Source: Vibrio mytili | GTDB lineage: Bacteria; Pseudomonadota; Gammaproteobacteria; Enterobacterales; Vibrionaceae | NCBI RefSeq assembly: GCF_000830505.1 | Contig: NZ_JXOK01000076.1 | Location: forward strand, 58,373 to 122,372 | Length of the DNA: 64,000 nucleotides | Direction of reading: 5' to 3' | Part shown: piece after piece, positions 60,885 through 64,000 of the stretch | How the letters are laid out: each line of letters starts with the position of its first letter | Numbering within the stretch: the stretch's first letter is position 1 | Made by a program: the position numbers and the translations under genes | The notes under the pieces: generated by a model | The model's database searches: none | The model's input: the letters and a program-made list of their open reading frames with translations, nothing else | What the model was told of the DNA's origin: nothing

Positions 60885-61158
60885 GGTACTAGATAAAGCA
60901 GATCCTAGGCTCCTAGGTCCTAGGTCCTAGGTGGGATCGCTGAAGTTGCGGTTAGCAAATGTGAGATTGGTGATAGCTACTAGGATTACTGAATACTGAA
61001 ATCACAGCAAACACCTCCGTAATCCGTAAGCGAAGCGCTCTGTAATCCAAAAACAACGAGTGAAAAATTCACCGTTTAACACTGCGATATCCACACACTC
61101 CCTCTAGGACCTAGGACCTGTCTTTTCCCTAGGGCCTTGTTTTCTTCCCTAGGACCTC
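60885..61158. repeat. CCTAGG-family repeat block R10 (DUF805-MBL), simple copy
   Basis: The simplest full layout: left CCTAGG run, linker GGGATCGCTGAAGTTGCGGT, left arm TAGGATTACTGAATACTGAA, spacer, right arm CCGTAATCCGTAAGCGAAGC, linker AATTCACCGTTTAACACTGC, then CCTAGGACCTAGGACCTGT and T-runs. It follows the 5' side of the DUF805 gene, so it is not immediately after a stop codon here. It serves as the type copy. Confidence 0.94.
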
Positions 61159-61279
61159 TGTTTGTCCCCCATCGCATTTTCCCTATTTCCCTACCAATTC
61201 CATTCAACGACTTGCACGCTTGCGCATACCCTTATCTAAAAGACTCGCCTATGCTGGATAAACAAGGAGAACTCAACGC

Positions 61280-62628
61280 ATGACGACACTCATTTCTGAC
61301 ATCGCCAGTGTTATCCATCATGGAGGCAAATACACGGTGACGGGCTCCTGCCACGAGCTTCAACTTGCGGATGACAGTATTTTGATTGACTGTGGGCTCT
61401 TTCAAGGCCAAGACCTACATTTTGGCGTGCGTGAAGCCTCTCTCGATATTGAATTCCCTATAGAACACATCAAAGCACTGGTGCTGACTCATGCGCATAT
61501 CGATCATATTGGTCGCTTACCTTGGTTACTGGCGGCAGGGTTTAAGGGCCCGATTTATTGCACCAACGCCACCGCAGAGCTGGTTCCGCTCATGTTGGAA
61601 GATGGTTTAAAACTTCAACTGGGCTTGAACTACCACCAGCGTCAGCAAGTGCTCAACATAATCAAAAAGCAGCTCAAACCGTGTGACTACCAACAGTGGC
61701 TATCCCTCGATAACCTCGCCGATGTTCGCGTTCAGCCTGCCGGGCATATCCTTGGTTCGGCATATGTGGAATTTAAACTGCCCAATGGGGAGATTGTTGT
61801 CTTCTCTGGCGACTTAGGCCCATCCAACACCCCACTACTGCCCGACCCAAAATCGCCTGAGCGGGCTGATTACTTGTTTATCGAGTCAACGTATGGCAAC
61901 AAACAACACGAAAGCATTGAGACACGTACGGAACGACTCAACAATATCATCGAACACGCACTTGACGATGGTGGCGTCATTCTTATTCCGGCATTCAGTG
62001 TTGGCCGAACCCAGGAGTTACTGTTCGATCTTGAGCAACTGATTCACCAACGAGAACTCACTTCATCGTTACCCATTATTCTCGACTCACCGCTGGCACA
62101 AAAAGTCACCAAAACCTATCGGCGTTTTAAAACCTTATGGGGGCAAGAGGCAAAACAGAGAGTGGAAGCGCACCGTCACCCACTCGCTTTTGACCAGTGC
62201 ATTACAGTAGAAAGCCATCGAGAGCATCAAGCATTAGTTAATCGACTGACCTCAACCGATGAGCCTGCAATTGTCGTAGCGGCATCCGGGATGTGTGAAG
62301 GCGGAAGAATCGTCAATTATCTAAAAGCGCTCCTGCCCGACAAAAAGAATGACGTGCTCTTTGCTGGTTACCAACCAACGGCACGCTTGGGCACGCAATA
62401 CAAAGCGCGGCTGAATCGGTTGAAATCGATGGGAATCCCGTAAAGGTGAACGCCCTTATCCATACCATTTCAGGCTATTCCGCTCACGCAGACCAAAGTG
62501 ATTTATTTAAGTTTGTCACCGGCATTGCCACCCCACCTAAAGCGGTACATTTGATTCATGGGGAACGGGAGGCGAAGAAAGAGCTAGGGGAAGCGTTAGA
62601 GAGTATGGGGATGAAGGTGGTTTATTGA
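61280..62628 (+). CDS. MBL-fold beta-CASP RNA-processing-type hydrolase, frameshifted near 62441
   Basis: A metallo-beta-lactamase hydrolase of the CPSF73/YSH1-like class, about 450 residues once one base is restored. Zinc motif THAHIDHIGRLPWL, ESTYGNKQHE and FSVGRTQELLFDLEQL (beta-CASP) are visible, then ASGMCEGGRIVNYL. After ATCCCGTAA (stop at 62443) one missing base separates the C-terminal part VNALIHTISGYSAHADQSDL and HGEREAKKELGE. An RNA substrate is inferred from the family. The shift lies in a C-run and is probably a sequence error. AAGGAG precedes ATG 61280. Confidence 0.88.
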
Positions 62629-62632
62629 GGGT

Positions 62633-63010
62633 AAGGTCCTAGATCCTAGGTCCTAGGTGTGATCGCTGGAGTTGCGGTGAATAAATGTGAGTCTGGAGAG
62701 AGCGGTTGTGGAATACGGATTACGGATTACGGATTACGGATTACGGATTACGGATTACGGAATATGGAAACACAGGTCCTAGATCCTAGGTCCTAGGCGT
62801 GATCGCTGGAGTTGCAGTGAACAAACATGAGACTGGTGCTCGCGGTCTGGGATTACAGAAAACGGAATACGGAAATCACAGCAAGCACCTCCGTAATCCG
62901 TAAGCGAAGCGCTCCGTATTCCAAAAAAGCAAGCACCGTATGCCGGGTTATTAACAAAACAACCAACGCTTGCCATCTAGGACCTAGGACCCTAAATACC
63001 TAGGACCTTG
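62633..63010. repeat. CCTAGG-family repeat block R11 with GGATTAC heptamer array
   Basis: It starts five bases after the stop. The first left unit (GTGATCGCTGGAGTTGCGGT) ends in about six tandem copies of the heptamer GGATTAC (62717-62760). A second left unit (GTGATCGCTGGAGTTGCAGT) leads to the right arm TCCGTAAGCGAAGCGCTCCG. The right end has the GCAAGCACC ... GCTTGCC module shared with R7, then CCTAGGACC copies. Confidence 0.95.
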
Positions 63011-63125
63011 TTTAACTACAAAAGCATGAATTAACGCTATCTGCTTCGAAAAGACGCCATGTCATTCTCGATGGCGACATAAACACGGTGAGATCCTTTA
63101 CCTAAACCATATAGGAAAGGACACC

Positions 63126-63974
63126 ATGTTACTGCTCACCAACCGCTTACTCGACCGAAATCAGCAATGCTTTGCCGCAAGCAACGAACTGAGCCAATCG
63201 TTACTTTACTGTGAGTACCGAAATGGCAAGACACAGGAGCTAGGCAGCGAGGCTTGGATGAAGGCGCTTTTACGTCCAGAAGTAGACAAAATCTTACTTT
63301 ATATCCACGGGTTTAATAATCAGCCCGAAGCTGATGTGATTCCCAACGCGGAAAAAATGCAGAAGATGCTAGACCAGCATCACAGCAAAACCGTTGTCGT
63401 GCCGATCATTTGGCCGTGCGACAATGACTTTGGCATCATCAAAGATTATTGGGATGACCAGCTGGCAGCAGAGCTTTCTGGCGCGATATTCAGTCGTGCA
63501 ATCGGCAAACTGATTCTTTGGCAGCAGAAGCATGCGCCCTGCTATAGAAAAATATCTGTATTAGCACACTCAATGGGAAACCGGGTACTTTTACAAAGCC
63601 TAAGCACGTTCGCCGCAGAATTCGGGCAACAAGGCGTACCACTGATGTTTGATGAGATTTACTTAATGGCCGCAGACATCCCCAATAATTCATTGGAAGA
63701 AGACCAACCAGGCCGCTGGATTCTGCAAGTCGCCAACCACGTGGTCTGTTTCTATGCCAAAGACGATTTTGCTATGCCAGCGAGTAAAGTCATGAACTTA
63801 CCCCACCGAAGTTATACGCGCAGATTAGGACAAACCGGCCCAAAACATCCAATACCACAAATCGAATTGATGGACTGCTCCAGCTTTAATCAAAAACTCG
63901 ATCCACCCAAAGGGCATACATACTTTTTAGATTCGGACAGTCCGGCATGGGGGAGGATAAAACATAGGTTCTAG
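63126..63974 (+). CDS. alpha/beta hydrolase (DUF900-like)
   Basis: A 282-residue alpha/beta hydrolase. ILLYIHGFNNQPEADVIPNA supplies the oxyanion region, AHSMGNRVLLQSL is the nucleophile elbow (Ser near residue 157), DEIYLMAADIPNNS a likely acid site and GPKHP a late histidine. This fits the DUF900 group of uncharacterised esterase-like proteins. AGGAAAGGA precedes ATG 63126. The last codons and the stop (CATAGGTTCTAG) are the left end of the next repeat block. Confidence 0.85.
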   Translation: MLLLTNRLLDRNQQCFAASNELSQSLLYCEYRNGKTQELGSEAWMKALLRPEVDKILLYIHGFNNQPEADVIPNAEKMQKMLDQHHSKTVVVPIIWPCDNDFGIIKDYWDDQLAAELSGAIFSRAIGKLILWQQKHAPCYRKISVLAHSMGNRVLLQSLSTFAAEFGQQGVPLMFDEIYLMAADIPNNSLEEDQPGRWILQVANHVVCFYAKDDFAMPASKVMNLPHRSYTRRLGQTGPKHPIPQIELMDCSSFNQKLDPPKGHTYFLDSDSPAWGRIKHRF

Positions 63975-64000
63975 GGTAAAAAAGGTCCTAGATCCTAGGT
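63964..64000. repeat. CCTAGG-family repeat block R12 (start only)
   Basis: ATAGGTTCTAGGGTAAAAAA and GGTCCTAGATCCTAGGT mark the left end of a further block that overlaps the 3' end of the hydrolase gene and is cut by the window edge. Confidence 0.9.

Noticed and set aside
46658..64000. CRISPR array
   Set aside because: Repeats are long, mosaic and interleaved with genes. There are no regularly spaced unique spacers and no cas genes.
46658..64000. Chromosomal integron (attC/VCR cassettes)
   Set aside because: The repeats lack paired GTTRRRY/RYYYAAC core sites, genes face both directions and are housekeeping, and no integrase is present.

Overview
This is a chromosomal window from a gammaproteobacterium of the genus Vibrio or a close relative. 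The evidence is a Vibrionaceae-type gene order (mpl | fbp | ppa | ytfP-tamB-tamA | msrA | ytfK | ytfJ), a Zur-controlled zrgA-type zinc operon, a cysDN–cobA / SLC13–cysC sulfate cluster, the complete S10-spc-alpha ribosomal protein block, and rpmE-priA-cytR-ftsN-hslVU-menA-rraA-zapB-glpX-tpiA. No species is assigned. There are no rRNA or tRNA genes, prophage, transposase genes or CRISPR arrays.

Layout. 1-10.7 kb holds murein recycling (mpl, cut by the window edge), gluconeogenesis (fbp), pyrophosphatase, the TamA/TamB envelope assembly pair, methionine sulfoxide reductase and ytfK/ytfJ, as in the E. coli ytf region. 10.7-14.2 kb is a zinc operon: a Zur box, a His-rich periplasmic protein with 4 x 36 bp internal repeats, an ABC ATPase, a MacB-like permease (frameshifted here) and a DUF3299 protein. 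14.2-21.5 kb holds a possible 34-residue membrane peptide behind a Fur-like box, a TIGR03899 protein, and sulfate activation and siroheme genes. 21.5-28.4 kb holds cpdB, dbpA, elaA, ytfB, fklB and a DUF2780 gene (frameshifted). 28.4-42.5 kb is the ribosomal block on the minus strand in three transcription units. The alpha promoter and S4-binding leader, the spc promoter, an S10-unit terminator, and the S10 promoter and leader hairpin are all visible. 42.5-64 kb is housekeeping and hypothetical genes.

The most unusual feature is a family of structured intergenic repeats. The first copy lies between cpdB and dbpA (23.67-23.87 kb). From cytR at 46.65 kb to the window end, a repeat block follows nearly every transcription unit. 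Each block has A-rich left ends reading AGGTCCTAGG, inner arms reading GGAATACGGATTACGG, the inverted arms CCGTAATCCGTAAGCGAAGCGCTCCGTATTCC, and right ends CCTAGGACCT followed by T-runs. Blocks begin 0-12 bases after stop codons and in three genes supply the last codons or the stop. They make up about a fifth of the last 17 kb and are absent inside operons and from the ribosomal block. They look like a proliferating non-autonomous element that replaces or acts as bidirectional terminators. A second, unrelated MITE-like element (57828-58111) has 24 bp terminal inverted repeats, and a solo end of it precedes msrA.

Sequence quality. At least five genes carry a single-base deletion in or next to a short homopolymer: the zinc permease, DUF2780 gene, rpsM, cytR and the beta-CASP hydrolase. 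Because rpsM is essential and the errors share one form, sequencing or assembly error is more likely than gene decay. These genes are annotated as continuous CDS with the shift position stated.
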